A stretch of DNA of 64,000 bases, from positions 1 to 64,000 of the forward strand of contig SVHC01000012.1 in the NCBI GenBank assembly GCA_015056055.1, written 5' to 3'. Below, piece by piece: positions 7,712 through 16,048 of this stretch. Positions within the stretch are counted from its first letter, which is position 1. Each line of letters opens with the position of its first letter. The position numbers were made by a program, and so were the translations under genes. The notes under the pieces are model-generated. The model did not search any database. It was not told where the DNA came from and worked only from the letters and a program-made list of their open reading frames with translations. The stretch comes from Clostridiales bacterium. Its GTDB lineage: Bacteria; Bacillota; Clostridia; Christensenellales; Aristaeellaceae.

Positions 7712-9478
7712 ATGATATACGGTAATATCGAAGGTATCCGCGACAGTCTGATCGCGGAAATGGAACGATTGTATGACATGGAGTTTGCCCGGGACGAGTT
7801 TGTCCCGGACAGACTCCTTAATCTGCTTGTACGCTTTACGCAGGCTGTGAATCGCGAACTGATGGTATATCTCGGCCGCGACGGTCGTGTGCTGGAAATT
7901 GCGGTGGGCTCTGTATCGAGCGTTGGCTTGCCGGAATTGCATCTGCGCCGAAATACCGAGCGTCTTGCCGGTTTCCGCTGCATCCATACGCATCCGGGCG
8001 GAGATGCGCGTCTTTCCTCTGTAGATGAACAGGCGCTGCGCCTTCTGCGATTTGACGCAATGTGCGCCATCGGCGTGGGCGATAATTACTGCACCGGTAT
8101 AACCGCAGCCTTCCTTGGCGAGGTGGAATACGGACGCATATCGCTTGTGACCTATGGTCCCGTAAAACCCGGCCGCGTTCCGCATAAACTCTGGCTGCGG
8201 GAAATTGAGCTTGCCGAGGAACGCGTGGGTCGAGCAATTGCCGAGGGCGGTGTGGTTGAAAACGCCGAAAAAGTCATGCTGATCTCAATTGACAGTGATG
8301 AATCCCTCAATGAGCTGGAGGGCCTTGCGGATACCGCGGGCATGATCGTATTGACACGAGTTCTGCAGAAACGCCAGAAACCGGATACCGCCACCTATAT
8401 CGGAAGCGGTAAGGCAGAGGAACTGCAGCTTACATGCCAGGCGATGGAAATTGATATGGCCATCGTGGATGACGAACTCAGTGCGGCGCAGCAGCGCAAT
8501 CTGGAGGCAGTGCTTGGCGTGAGCGTGCTGGATCGCACGGCGCTGATTCTGAATATCTTTGCACGCCGCGCACAGACTGCAGAGGGTAAATTGCAGGTTG
8601 AGCTTGCAATGCTCAAGTACCGTCTGCCCAGACTTACCGGTCTTGGCGTATCCCTTTCCCGAATGGGTGCAGGTGCAAGCCAGCGCATGCGCGGTCCCGG
8701 TGAAACCAAGCTGGAACTTGACAGGCGCGTAATCCGCGGAAGAATCGATGATCTGAACCGCGAATTGAAGGAACTTTCCCGCCAGCGCGCTATGCGCCGC
8801 GCACGCCGCGAAAAGCAGGGAGAGAATATCGTTGCACTTGTCGGATATACCAATGCGGGCAAATCCACGCTGCTTAATGCGCTTTCCGGATCGGATGTGT
8901 ATGTGGAAAACAAGCTCTTTGCCACGCTGGATCCCGTACTGCGTCAGGTGGAATTGCCGGAAAACCGTTCCTGTCTGATGGTCGATACGGTAGGCTTTAT
9001 CAATAAGCTCCCCCACCAGTTGGTTGAAGCGTTCCATTCTACGCTGGAAGAGGCATTGAATGCCGACCTTCTGGTAATTGTACATGATATGTCCGCTCCC
9101 GACCTTGAAACTCAGAGATCCACGGTATTTGAGGTTTTGCGCGAACTTGGCGCAGGCGGAAAACCGTATATCGAGGCGTTCAACAAGGTGGACTCTATCA
9201 AGATGGAAGACCCCATTGATCCGCCGGATGCCGTATATATTTCCGCTAAGACGGGCGCTGGACTTGACCGCCTGATGAATGAGATTTCTTCCCGGATTGC
9301 TGCAATGCGCATGCAGGTAGAATTGCTTGTGCCGTACAGCAAGGGTTCGGTAATTGCCATTCTGCATGATGTGGCGGAAATTGAAGCGCAGGAATACGAG
9401 GCTGAAGGAACGAAAGTTACCTGCCGAATTGATGCTGTCAATCTTGCACGCATTCAGAAAATGCTGGAAGGCAAATAA
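7712..9478 (+). CDS. hflX: GTPase HflX with N-terminal JAB/MPN-like extension
   Basis: Residues about 190-588 form a complete HflX: the glycine-rich ribosome-binding domain (QRMRGPGETKLELDRR), the G1 loop GYTNAGKST near 378-386, DTVGF and NKVD. HflX splits or rescues stalled 70S ribosomes under stress. The product is 588 aa against about 420 for E. coli HflX. The extra N-terminal region (about 1-180) contains IHTHPGGDARLSSVD, an exact H-x-H-x7-S-x2-D pattern (His92, His94, Ser102, Asp105), the metal-site signature of JAMM/RadC folds. Preceding strands (NRELMVYLGRDGRVLEIAVG) also resemble RadC. It lies 12 nt after iscU and probably shares its transcript. The metal-binding role is inference. 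Confidence 0.93.
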   Translation: MIYGNIEGIRDSLIAEMERLYDMEFARDEFVPDRLLNLLVRFTQAVNRELMVYLGRDGRVLEIAVGSVSSVGLPELHLRRNTERLAGFRCIHTHPGGDARLSSVDEQALRLLRFDAMCAIGVGDNYCTGITAAFLGEVEYGRISLVTYGPVKPGRVPHKLWLREIELAEERVGRAIAEGGVVENAEKVMLISIDSDESLNELEGLADTAGMIVLTRVLQKRQKPDTATYIGSGKAEELQLTCQAMEIDMAIVDDELSAAQQRNLEAVLGVSVLDRTALILNIFARRAQTAEGKLQVELAMLKYRLPRLTGLGVSLSRMGAGASQRMRGPGETKLELDRRVIRGRIDDLNRELKELSRQRAMRRARREKQGENIVALVGYTNAGKSTLLNALSGSDVYVENKLFATLDPVLRQVELPENRSCLMVDTVGFINKLPHQLVEAFHSTLEEALNADLLVIVHDMSAPDLETQRSTVFEVLRELGAGGKPYIEAFNKVDSIKMEDPIDPPDAVYISAKTGAGLDRLMNEISSRIAAMRMQVELLVPYSKGSVIAILHDVAEIEAQEYEAEGTKVTCRIDAVNLARIQKMLEGK

Positions 9479-9499
9479 AGAAGCTGCTTGAAGCATGTT

Positions 9500-9532
9500 C
9501 ACCCCCTTGCACACATATCGTGTAAGGGGGTG
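9500..9532 (+). promoter_or_regulatory. Hairpin that sequesters the ribosome-binding site
   Basis: CACCCCCTT (9500-9508) pairs with AAGGGGGTG (9524-9532), extended by ACAC/GTGT. The 3' arm is itself the Shine-Dalgarno sequence for the ATG at 9538, and TTTT follows. It may act as the hflX terminator, as a translational block for the next gene, or both. Confidence 0.7.
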
Positions 9533-9537
9533 TTTTG

Positions 9538-9936
9538 ATGGATGCAAGAAAAGAAACGCTGCTGCGCACGCTGCGCGGTCTGCTTGTGGCCGCATTGATT
9601 ACGCTGGGAGAAATGGTGCTGCTTTCCGGGGTGGTTGTGGTAATTGGAATCGGCGATGAAGCATTGTTCATTCTGAATCAGGCGGCAAAAATTCTGAGTA
9701 TTTTTGCAGGCGTATATGCTGCTGTTGGCGTAGGAGGAGAAAGGGGATTTATTACGGGAGCTGCGGTTGGAATCCTGTATATGGTGTTGGGCTATGCATT
9801 GTACTATGCACTGAACGGAGGGATTTCATCCGCGGCTGTGATGCTGGGAGAGATGCTTCTTGGAATGCTGTTGGGTGCACTTTCGGGCGCAGTAACGGCT
9901 AACCTCCGGCCTGTGAAAAGGCGCAGAAAGGTATAA
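9538..9936 (+). CDS. Small integral membrane protein, TIGR04086-like
   Basis: The product is 132 residues with about four hydrophobic helices: 12-38, 44-64, 70-92 and 98-120. Glycines are frequent, and the C-terminus is basic (RPVKRRRKV), suggesting a cytoplasmic tail. Size and helix pattern resemble the TIGR04086/YrzE membrane family of Firmicutes, whose function is unknown. The ATG at 9538 follows AAGGGGG, which lies in the 3' arm of a stable hairpin, so translation may be conditional. It is followed by a strong bidirectional terminator. Confidence 0.8.
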   Translation: MDARKETLLRTLRGLLVAALITLGEMVLLSGVVVVIGIGDEALFILNQAAKILSIFAGVYAAVGVGGERGFITGAAVGILYMVLGYALYYALNGGISSAAVMLGEMLLGMLLGALSGAVTANLRPVKRRRKV

Positions 9937-9967
9937 AAAATGGGCTGTTTTATAACAGCCCATTTTT
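9936..9967. terminator. Bidirectional terminator
   Basis: The stem TGGGCTGTT (9941-9949) / AACAGCCCA (9954-9962) is flanked by runs of A on the left and T on the right. It works for the + membrane-protein gene and for the convergent secreted-protein gene. Confidence 0.93.
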
Positions 9968-9975
9968 ATACCTTA

Positions 9976-10959
9976 TTACTTGGTTTCAGTAGCTTCCTCT
10001 GCGGGAACAGTCAGATGGATGAAAGCAACTTTGCCGGTTTCGGAGAAGTCTACCTTGAAGGCGATGCCGTCATCGGTGAGCTCCGTATCCAGCTCGGTTT
10101 CAACGCCGTCTGCATCAACGGTGGTGAATACATAGTCAGCATATTCCTCGGGCAGAGTTACGATAACAGCCTTCTTGGCGTTTTCTGCACGACCGGAATA
10201 TTCATAAGTAACGGAGAGAAGGATATCCTCGTTTTCAAGTGCAGCTGCCAGAACAACGAGATCACCGCGGGGGGTTTCGCCCTTTACAGCCTTGGCGGTT
10301 GCTTCTACGGCTTCCATAGCGGTATCATCGAGATCGCCGCATACGGGGCAGAAGGTGTATTCCGTTTCATTGATAACTACGGTTGCCTTGCCGCAGTCAA
10401 TGGTGGAAATCCAGTCACAGCCATCGCGCAGGCAGGAAGCGCTGTGGGTACCGAAACCGTTGGGAGTCCAGGCACCGAACCAGTGCAGGATACGATCTAC
10501 TTCGTTGGTCTTGAACTGGTATTTGCAGTAAACGCAGGAGTGGAGCGTGTAACCGCCCTTGGTGCAGGTGGGCTCTACGACCTTGCTGGTGAAAGCGTGT
10601 CTGTGGGGACGGAATCCCGGCTTGCAATCGGTACCGGGCTTAATGGGGTGATGCGGGCAACCGAGGTGGCATCCACCGGTGCAGACAGTATGGATCGGGC
10701 AGTTGGGCTTGGTGCAGACATCAACTTTGCCGCTCAGATAGTCGGGCAGAGAGAAGTATCCGCAATGAATGAGCCAGGGGCGGAGTTCGAGCAGCTTGAG
10801 GACGTTGATAACATCCTCATCGTTGTAGCTTTCGCCCATTTCAACCGTTACAGTAAAACCGTAAGGATGCTCATAGAGAAACGTTTCGGCCATTGCGCCG
10901 CATGCCATGGAAATGCAGAGCATGCAGGCGATCATGCATGCCAGAATGCGCTTTTTCAT
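9976..10959 (-). CDS. Secreted cysteine/histidine-rich protein of unknown function
   Basis: This 327-residue protein starts with a clear signal peptide (MKKR then a hydrophobic stretch to about residue 24, likely cleaved after AMA). The middle holds several CxxC and HxxC pairs (CTKPNCPIHTVC, CHLGCPHH, SCVYCKYQF). The segment TSKVVEPTCTKGGYTLHSC matches the short PTCT-x-GGYT repeat common in extracellular Firmicute proteins. About 130 C-terminal residues look like a beta-rich domain without Cys. It may bind metal or be disulfide- or zinc-stabilised at the cell surface. There is no sortase motif or lipobox I trust. It has its own promoter and terminator. Confidence 0.85.
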   Translation of the reverse strand: MKKRILACMIACMLCISMACGAMAETFLYEHPYGFTVTVEMGESYNDEDVINVLKLLELRPWLIHCGYFSLPDYLSGKVDVCTKPNCPIHTVCTGGCHLGCPHHPIKPGTDCKPGFRPHRHAFTSKVVEPTCTKGGYTLHSCVYCKYQFKTNEVDRILHWFGAWTPNGFGTHSASCLRDGCDWISTIDCGKATVVINETEYTFCPVCGDLDDTAMEAVEATAKAVKGETPRGDLVVLAAALENEDILLSVTYEYSGRAENAKKAVIVTLPEEYADYVFTTVDADGVETELDTELTDDGIAFKVDFSETGKVAFIHLTVPAEEATETK

Positions 10960-10988
10960 AGTAATGTACCTCCTATTATGTTGCTACC

Positions 10989-11017
10989 ATTATATGGAAT
11001 TCGGGGAAGAAAATCAA
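10989..11017 (-). promoter_or_regulatory. Promoter for the secreted Cys-rich protein
   Basis: On the minus strand TTGATT (11017-11012) and TATAAT (10994-10989) are 17 bp apart, about 30 nt before an AGGAGG ribosome site at the start of the gene. Confidence 0.8.
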
Positions 11018-11045
11018 GTGAAAAAACGTGAAATTACAGCTGAAA

Positions 11046-11702
11046 TCAGCAGTGGCAGCAACAACAACGGCACAACATGTTGGCAAGGCAGAGTGTAAGG
11101 CAAGGATTGGAACACAATACCTGCGGCATGCCTCCGAATGCCTCGCCGAAAGAACGATACTGGCGTGAAGAACCTTCCAACTGATTCAGAAACAGTCTGT
11201 ACTGCATATTGTTCGGCTCCATGCGAACGGCGGTCTGCGCATATTCAAGCGCAGCCATACGGTTTCCCAGCCCAAGACTTGCCTGCGCGGCATGGTAGAA
11301 CCATTCCGCATTTCGCATGCGCATCTGAGAAAGGTGCTGCATGGCTTCCTGATATCGGCCTGCACGGATGAAATTGCGTACCTCTTCCAGCTCAGGGGAG
11401 GATTGATGGGAGTAGGAGGAACCGGAATACCCCCAACCGTTCTGGTAGTATCCTCCGTACCGGCTTTGACCAGCGTTTCCGTAAGGACCGTAAGAAGAAC
11501 CATAAGAGGATGAAGAGCCGCCCTGCTTCAATTGCATAATCTGGGAATAGGCCTCGTTGACCTCTTTCATGCGTTCTTCGGCTTCTTTGGAGCCTCCGTT
11601 CAGGTCGGGATGGTATTTGCGTGCAAGCTGCTTATATGCCTTTTTGATCTCCTCTTCGGAAGCGGAAGGCGAAACGCCAAGCACGCGATAAGGGTCCGTC
11701 AT
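11046..11702 (-). CDS. J-domain protein with TPR-like region and cysteine-rich tail
   Basis: Residues 1-60 form a J domain with HPD at 31-33 (KYHPDLN), the motif that stimulates DnaK ATPase. A Gly/Ser/Tyr-rich linker spans about 61-102, and a TPR-like helical segment about 103-178 ([24 protein letters not shown]). The last 22 residues hold nine cysteines, ending LCRCCCCHC, suggesting a metal- or membrane-associated tail. The start is the ATG at 11702 with AAGGAAG upstream; an open frame further upstream lies inside the preceding gene. It overlaps that DUF5685-like gene by 4 nt, so the two are translationally coupled and probably work together. It is not a canonical DnaJ: no J-type zinc finger domain is present. 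Confidence 0.88.
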   Translation of the reverse strand: MTDPYRVLGVSPSASEEEIKKAYKQLARKYHPDLNGGSKEAEERMKEVNEAYSQIMQLKQGGSSSSYGSSYGPYGNAGQSRYGGYYQNGWGYSGSSYSHQSSPELEEVRNFIRAGRYQEAMQHLSQMRMRNAEWFYHAAQASLGLGNRMAALEYAQTAVRMEPNNMQYRLFLNQLEGSSRQYRSFGEAFGGMPQVLCSNPCLTLCLANMLCRCCCCHC

Positions 11703-12529
11703 TTGTTTTCTTCCTTTCGTTTTTGCAGATAGGCGTACCGTGACCATACGCCCGAATATATTACGCATTTCAGGATTTGGGCATCGTTGATAAGGGGAAG
11801 ACGTTCGAATTCCGCAGCGCATTCGGCAATGTGCATGGTAAGGATTTGGTGGCAGAATTCTTCAAAATTATCGTGTGTCTGCCAAGCGATCAGAGGGTTG
11901 AAACGATTTTTCTTTATGTCGGCAGCAAGGTCGTCATAGGCATCCATCACATAGATAAACCGTCCAAGGGCTTCGCCCAACGATTTAAGGGTCGGAGCCC
12001 ACATATCGTCATATCGCGCATAAATCAGGCCAAGGATTTTTCCGGTTTCATTGGCAGGTCCGTCAATGCCGCAATCGGGATGCTTTTCCATGAAAGAAAT
12101 TTGAGCAATGCAGGATTCAATGGCGGCGCATTTTTCGGGATACAGTGTTTTTACGCGTGCGTAGGGATTTTTCAGCATGCGTACCTGCGCATACGCGGCG
12201 GGGGATTTATCATCGTGCAGATGATCCAGCGCCACATGATAGGCAAGTATGATGTTCATATCCGCAGCGTATTCCGCGGCATCGCTTACCACATAAGCAT
12301 GAGGTTTTGCAGGGTGTGTAGCGCACCTTTCTTCGCCGGAAATTTCGGTGGGTTCGTAAAGTGAGGAAAGCAATATGGAAAGAAAGGTCATATCGTAACT
12401 GAGTGTGGCACGTCCGATCTGACCGTATCTTGCACACAGTACGTGGCACAATCCGCAGTAATGGGAACGGAAGCGCTCGTATTCTTCCTGTGAAAGAGCA
12501 TCTTTATTGATGGTTATATATCCGAACAT
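11699..12529 (-). CDS. DUF5685-like protein
   Basis: The 276-residue, mostly helical protein begins [12 protein letters not shown] and has an early Cys cluster ([10 protein letters not shown], Cys25/28/32). Later motifs [19 protein letters not shown] and [12 protein letters not shown] give two acidic patches that recall the DDxxD pairs of all-alpha isoprenoid-synthase folds. These features match my recollection of the uncharacterised DUF5685 family. GGGAGAAATGCT precedes the ATG. It is coupled by an ATGA overlap to the J-domain gene, which suggests a chaperone-dependent or shared membrane-linked role. The enzyme activity, if any, is unknown. Confidence 0.8.
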   Translation of the reverse strand: MFGYITINKDALSQEEYERFRSHYCGLCHVLCARYGQIGRATLSYDMTFLSILLSSLYEPTEISGEERCATHPAKPHAYVVSDAAEYAADMNIILAYHVALDHLHDDKSPAAYAQVRMLKNPYARVKTLYPEKCAAIESCIAQISFMEKHPDCGIDGPANETGKILGLIYARYDDMWAPTLKSLGEALGRFIYVMDAYDDLAADIKKNRFNPLIAWQTHDNFEEFCHQILTMHIAECAAEFERLPLINDAQILKCVIYSGVWSRYAYLQKRKEENK

Positions 12530-12910
12530 AGCATTTCTCCCTGCTGCGAAGGGCGATTTTTTTATTTACAGTATTCACATAATACCAGCTAACTATGACC
12601 GGTTTGTGAACTCAGCGCGGCAGAATACGAAAATTTTTTTGCCGGGAAGCGTGTGCAGAGGAAAGACCGAAGAAGCCGTGCTGTTATGAATAATATGCAT
12701 AGAAAGGGTTCTTGCTTTAAAATCACAAATTTCGGTGAAGAGGTATAAGTACCGGTGGGATTTCTGCCCAAAATCATGCTATCTTCCCGAAGATGCGTTT
12801 TACGCTACTATTATACGGTTGAATATGTGTGCTTACAAGTATATTCTGCAGAAGATTTGGTATTTTTTGGTGTTGACAATTGCATAGCTATGAATAATGA
12901 CACGGTTTTA
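12530..12910. other. Intergenic region with no gene seen
   Basis: About 380 nt separate the divergent DUF5685-like gene and the arg operon. No credible coding frame, T-box or riboswitch was seen. A TTGACA at 12873-12878 lacks a convincing -10. The nearby CATAGCTATG palindrome (about 12883-12892) may be a further regulator site. The left edge must hold the promoter for the DUF5685/J-domain pair, where TGGTATTAT is a weak candidate. Confidence 0.6.
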
Positions 12911-12983
12911 TTCCTTGAATATACATTAAAGTTGTATAAATTTACATTCATTTGATTGACAAAATCCGTCCAAGTGATATAAT
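12911..12983 (+). promoter_or_regulatory. argC promoter with candidate ArgR (ARG) boxes
   Basis: TTGACA (12956-12961) and TATAAT (12978-12983) are 16 bp apart, with a TG extension before the -10. Just upstream lie two AT-rich imperfect palindromes, TGAATATACATTAA (12916-12929) and TGTATAAATTTACA (12933-12946), which resemble Firmicute ArgR/AhrC boxes in sequence and tandem layout. Arginine repression of the whole operon is expected. Confidence 0.75.
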
Positions 12984-13018
12984 CACAAAATAAACCATAA
13001 AAACGGTGGTAGATATAT

Positions 13019-13939
13019 ATGATTCGCGTATTTGTGGATGGCGGAGCGGGAACAACGGGTCTTCGTATCGGTGAACGCCTCGCTGCAAGAGATGATATTG
13101 AGCGTATTGTTTTGAAGGAAGAATTCCGCAAGGATGCAGCTGCCAGAAAAGATGCGCTGAATTCCTGTGATGCGGCATTTTTGTGTCTGCCGGATGCAGC
13201 TGCAAAGGAAGCTGCTGCAATGGTGGAAAATCCCAATGTTGTAGTTCTGGATGCATCTACTGCGCACAGAACGAATCCTGACTGGGCGTACGGCTTTGCC
13301 GAGCTTTCTGCAGCGCATAGGAATGCAATCGCAACCGGAAAGCGCATTGCAGTGCCCGGTTGCCATGCCAGCGGATTTATCGCTCTGGTATATCCGATGG
13401 TGGCAAGCGGTATTCTGCCCAAGGATGCGCTGCTTTCCTGCCATTCCATGACGGGATACAGCGGCGGCGGAAAAACCATGATTGCAGATTACGAGGCGGA
13501 TGAGCGCGATGTGCAGCTTGGCAGCCCGAGGCAGTACGCTCTGGGACAGACGCACAAGCACCTGCCCGAAATGGCAAAAGTATGCGGACTTACGCATGCA
13601 CCGATTTTCTCCCCGGTCGTATCGGATTATTATGCGGGCATGGCCGTTACAGTGGGTCTGTTCCGCGATCAGATCAATGGAAGCAAGGCTGACGTTGAAG
13701 AAGTGATGCGCTCGCATTACGCATCTTCCCGCCTTGTGAAATATGCAGACGCACCGGATTTCTTCGCTGCCAACACCCTTGCAGGGCGCGACAGCATGGA
13801 AGTATCCGTTGCCGGAAACGATGACCGCATCCTGCTGCTTGCCAGATTCGATAACCTCGGCAAGGGTGCATCCGGTGCGGCGGTACAGTGTATGAATATA
13901 GCTTTCGGTCTGGATGAAGCAACCGGACTGAATCCGTAG
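13019..13939 (+). CDS. argC: N-acetyl-gamma-glutamyl-phosphate reductase, short type 2
   Basis: It catalyses NADPH-dependent reduction of N-acetylglutamyl phosphate, the third arginine-pathway step. The 306-residue length and opening MIRVFVDGGAGTTGLRIGERL fit the type 2 ArgC subfamily rather than the 345-residue type 1. The catalytic Cys lies in AVPGCHASGF, and the GYSGGGKTMI and HKHLPEM segments are conserved. It is the first gene of the arg operon, about 35 nt after a promoter with ARG-like boxes. The ribosome site is weak (ACGGTGG), so the start at 13019 rests mainly on the conserved N-terminus. Confidence 0.95.
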   Translation: MIRVFVDGGAGTTGLRIGERLAARDDIERIVLKEEFRKDAAARKDALNSCDAAFLCLPDAAAKEAAAMVENPNVVVLDASTAHRTNPDWAYGFAELSAAHRNAIATGKRIAVPGCHASGFIALVYPMVASGILPKDALLSCHSMTGYSGGGKTMIADYEADERDVQLGSPRQYALGQTHKHLPEMAKVCGLTHAPIFSPVVSDYYAGMAVTVGLFRDQINGSKADVEEVMRSHYASSRLVKYADAPDFFAANTLAGRDSMEVSVAGNDDRILLLARFDNLGKGASGAAVQCMNIAFGLDEATGLNP

Positions 13940-13951
13940 GAGGATACAGAT

Positions 13952-15166
13952 ATGCAGTATATTGCAGGCGGCGTATGTGCGCCGAAGGGATTTAAGGCAG
14001 CTGGCGTTCATTGCGGCATCCGCAAGAACCGTACCAAGTATGATCTGGCGCTGATCGTATCGGATGAAATGGCGGCAGCGGCAGCGGTATATACGCAGAA
14101 CCTTGTAAAAGGTGCTCCGATTCTGGTAACGAAAGAACATCTGGCGGACGGTTATGCCCGTGCTGTTATCGTAAACAGCGGCAATGCAAACACCTGCAAC
14201 GCCAACGGCATCGAGATCGCAAAGGGCATGTGCGCTCTGGTGCGCGAGCATACCGGTATTGACGAGAAGGATGTTGCTGTAGCCTCCACCGGCGTTATCG
14301 GTCAGCCGCTTTCTCTGCAGCCCATCGCAGACGGCATGGAAAAGCTGGTAAATGCGCTTTCCTACGACGGAAGCGTTGATGCAGCCAATGCCATTATGAC
14401 TACGGACACGCTGCTCAAGCAGTTTGCGGTAGAATTCATGATGGATGGCGTTGTATGCACCATCGGCGGCATCGCCAAGGGAAGCGGTATGATTCATCCC
14501 AACATGGCAACCATGCTTTCCTTCATCACTACCGACTGCGCTATTTCTCCGGAAATGCTGCAGGAGGCTCTGAAGGAAGACATCGTGGAAAGCTTCAATA
14601 TGGTATCTGTTGACGGCGATACCTCCACCAACGATATGGTTATGATCATGGCAAACGGTCTTGCGGGCAATTCTCCCATCACCAAGAAGAATGCGGATTA
14701 TGCCACGTTCCGTTCTGCACTGCGCATGATCACGCAGATGCTTTCCCGCGCAATCGCAAAGGACGGCGAAGGCGCTACCAAGCTGATCGTGTCCAAAACC
14801 GTTGGTGCGAAGAACGTCGAAACCGCCCGCACGGTTGCAAAGGCCGTTATCTGCTCGAACCTGTTCAAGGCAGCAATGTTCGGCGCGGATGCAAACTGGG
14901 GCCGCGTACTGTGCGCCATCGGTTATTCGGGCGCAGATGTGGATGTAAATAAGATTGACGTTACCTTCTCTTCTGAGATGGGCAAGCTGCCGGTTTGCAT
15001 GAACGGCGCAGGCGTTCCCTTCGACGAGGACGAGGCAAAGAAAGTTCTTTCTGCAAATGAAGTAAACGTACTCGTCGACCTGTGCGATGGCGAATGTGAA
15101 GCAACTGCATGGGGCTGCGATCTGACGTACGACTATGTAAAGATCAACGGCGATTATCGCACCTAA
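13952..15166 (+). CDS. argJ: Bifunctional glutamate N-acetyltransferase / ornithine acetyltransferase
   Basis: ArgJ moves the acetyl group from N-acetylornithine to glutamate, recycling it, and may also use acetyl-CoA. The 404-residue precursor carries the autocleavage motif KGSGMIHPNMATML with the nucleophile Thr187 at the alpha/beta junction. Its presence explains why no argA or argE is needed here. AGGAGGATACAGAT precedes the ATG. It lies 12 nt after argC and 15 nt before argB. Confidence 0.97.
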   Translation: MQYIAGGVCAPKGFKAAGVHCGIRKNRTKYDLALIVSDEMAAAAAVYTQNLVKGAPILVTKEHLADGYARAVIVNSGNANTCNANGIEIAKGMCALVREHTGIDEKDVAVASTGVIGQPLSLQPIADGMEKLVNALSYDGSVDAANAIMTTDTLLKQFAVEFMMDGVVCTIGGIAKGSGMIHPNMATMLSFITTDCAISPEMLQEALKEDIVESFNMVSVDGDTSTNDMVMIMANGLAGNSPITKKNADYATFRSALRMITQMLSRAIAKDGEGATKLIVSKTVGAKNVETARTVAKAVICSNLFKAAMFGADANWGRVLCAIGYSGADVDVNKIDVTFSSEMGKLPVCMNGAGVPFDEDEAKKVLSANEVNVLVDLCDGECEATAWGCDLTYDYVKINGDYRT

Positions 15167-15181
15167 TGGGAGGGAACACGC

Positions 15182-16045
15182 ATGGAAATTTCGAATGCAC
15201 AGCGCGCTGCCGTTCTGGTTGAAGCGCTCCCTTATATTCAGCGGTACGCCGGAAAAACTGTTGTTGTCAAATACGGCGGACATGCCATGCTTGATAACGA
15301 GCTGAAGCGTGCAGTTATGCGCGATATCGCGCTTCTCAACCAGGTCGGCGTAAAGGTCGTTCTGGTGCACGGCGGCGGTCCGGAAATTTCTGAAATGCTC
15401 AAGCGCGTCGGCAAGCAGAGCGAGTTTGTTCGCGGTCTGCGCGTAACCGATGCCGAAACGGCTGAAATCGTGCAGATGGTATTGGCCGGAAAAATCAATA
15501 AGGGTCTTGTCGCGCATCTGGGTGCAATCGGCGGCCGTGCAATCGGTCTTTGCGGTATGGACGGCAATATGATCGAGGCCGAAACGATGGATCCCGAACT
15601 GGGCTTCGTCGGCAAAATTACAAAAATCAATCCCAAGCCGATCGTGGATATGCTTGATATGGGATATATCCCGGTTATCTCCACCGTCGGCTGCGACAGC
15701 GACGGCGGCGTATACAATATCAATGCCGATACGGCAGCTGCACGCATTGCAAGCGCACTCGGCGCGGAAAGTCTGCTCAATATGACGGATATCGTGGGTC
15801 TCCTCCGCGATAAGGATGATCCGGAAAGCCTGATTCCTGTGGTTAAGGTTTCCGAGGCTCCGGCACTGATCGAGGACGGCACCATTTCCGGCGGTATGAT
15901 TCCCAAAATTGAGTGCTGCATCGAAGCGATGAAGAACGGCGTAACCCGCGTATTTATCATTGATGGCCGTATTCCGCATTCCATCCTGATCGAACTTCTG
16001 ACGGATGAAGGTATCGGCACCATGTTTGTGAACGGAGACGAATAA
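15182..16045 (+). CDS. argB: Acetylglutamate kinase
   Basis: ArgB phosphorylates N-acetylglutamate, the usual feedback-controlled step. The 287-residue protein shows the amino-acid kinase landmarks VKYGGHAM, LVHGGGPEIS, the NAG-binding NINADTAAARIA and GGMIPKI. An N-terminal helix (EISNAQRAAVLVEALPYI) precedes the core and is characteristic of hexameric, arginine-inhibited NAG kinases, so feedback inhibition by arginine is likely. GGGAGGGAACACGC precedes the start. argD follows after 3 nt. Confidence 0.97.
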   Translation: MEISNAQRAAVLVEALPYIQRYAGKTVVVKYGGHAMLDNELKRAVMRDIALLNQVGVKVVLVHGGGPEISEMLKRVGKQSEFVRGLRVTDAETAEIVQMVLAGKINKGLVAHLGAIGGRAIGLCGMDGNMIEAETMDPELGFVGKITKINPKPIVDMLDMGYIPVISTVGCDSDGGVYNINADTAAARIASALGAESLLNMTDIVGLLRDKDDPESLIPVVKVSEAPALIEDGTISGGMIPKIECCIEAMKNGVTRVFIIDGRIPHSILIELLTDEGIGTMFVNGDE

Positions 16046-16048
16046 ACA

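Noticed and set aside
12530-13018. Possible T-box or riboswitch before the arg operon
   Set aside because: No T-box AGGGTGGNACCGCG-type sequence and no strong leader stem; promoter and box-like palindromes explain regulation better.
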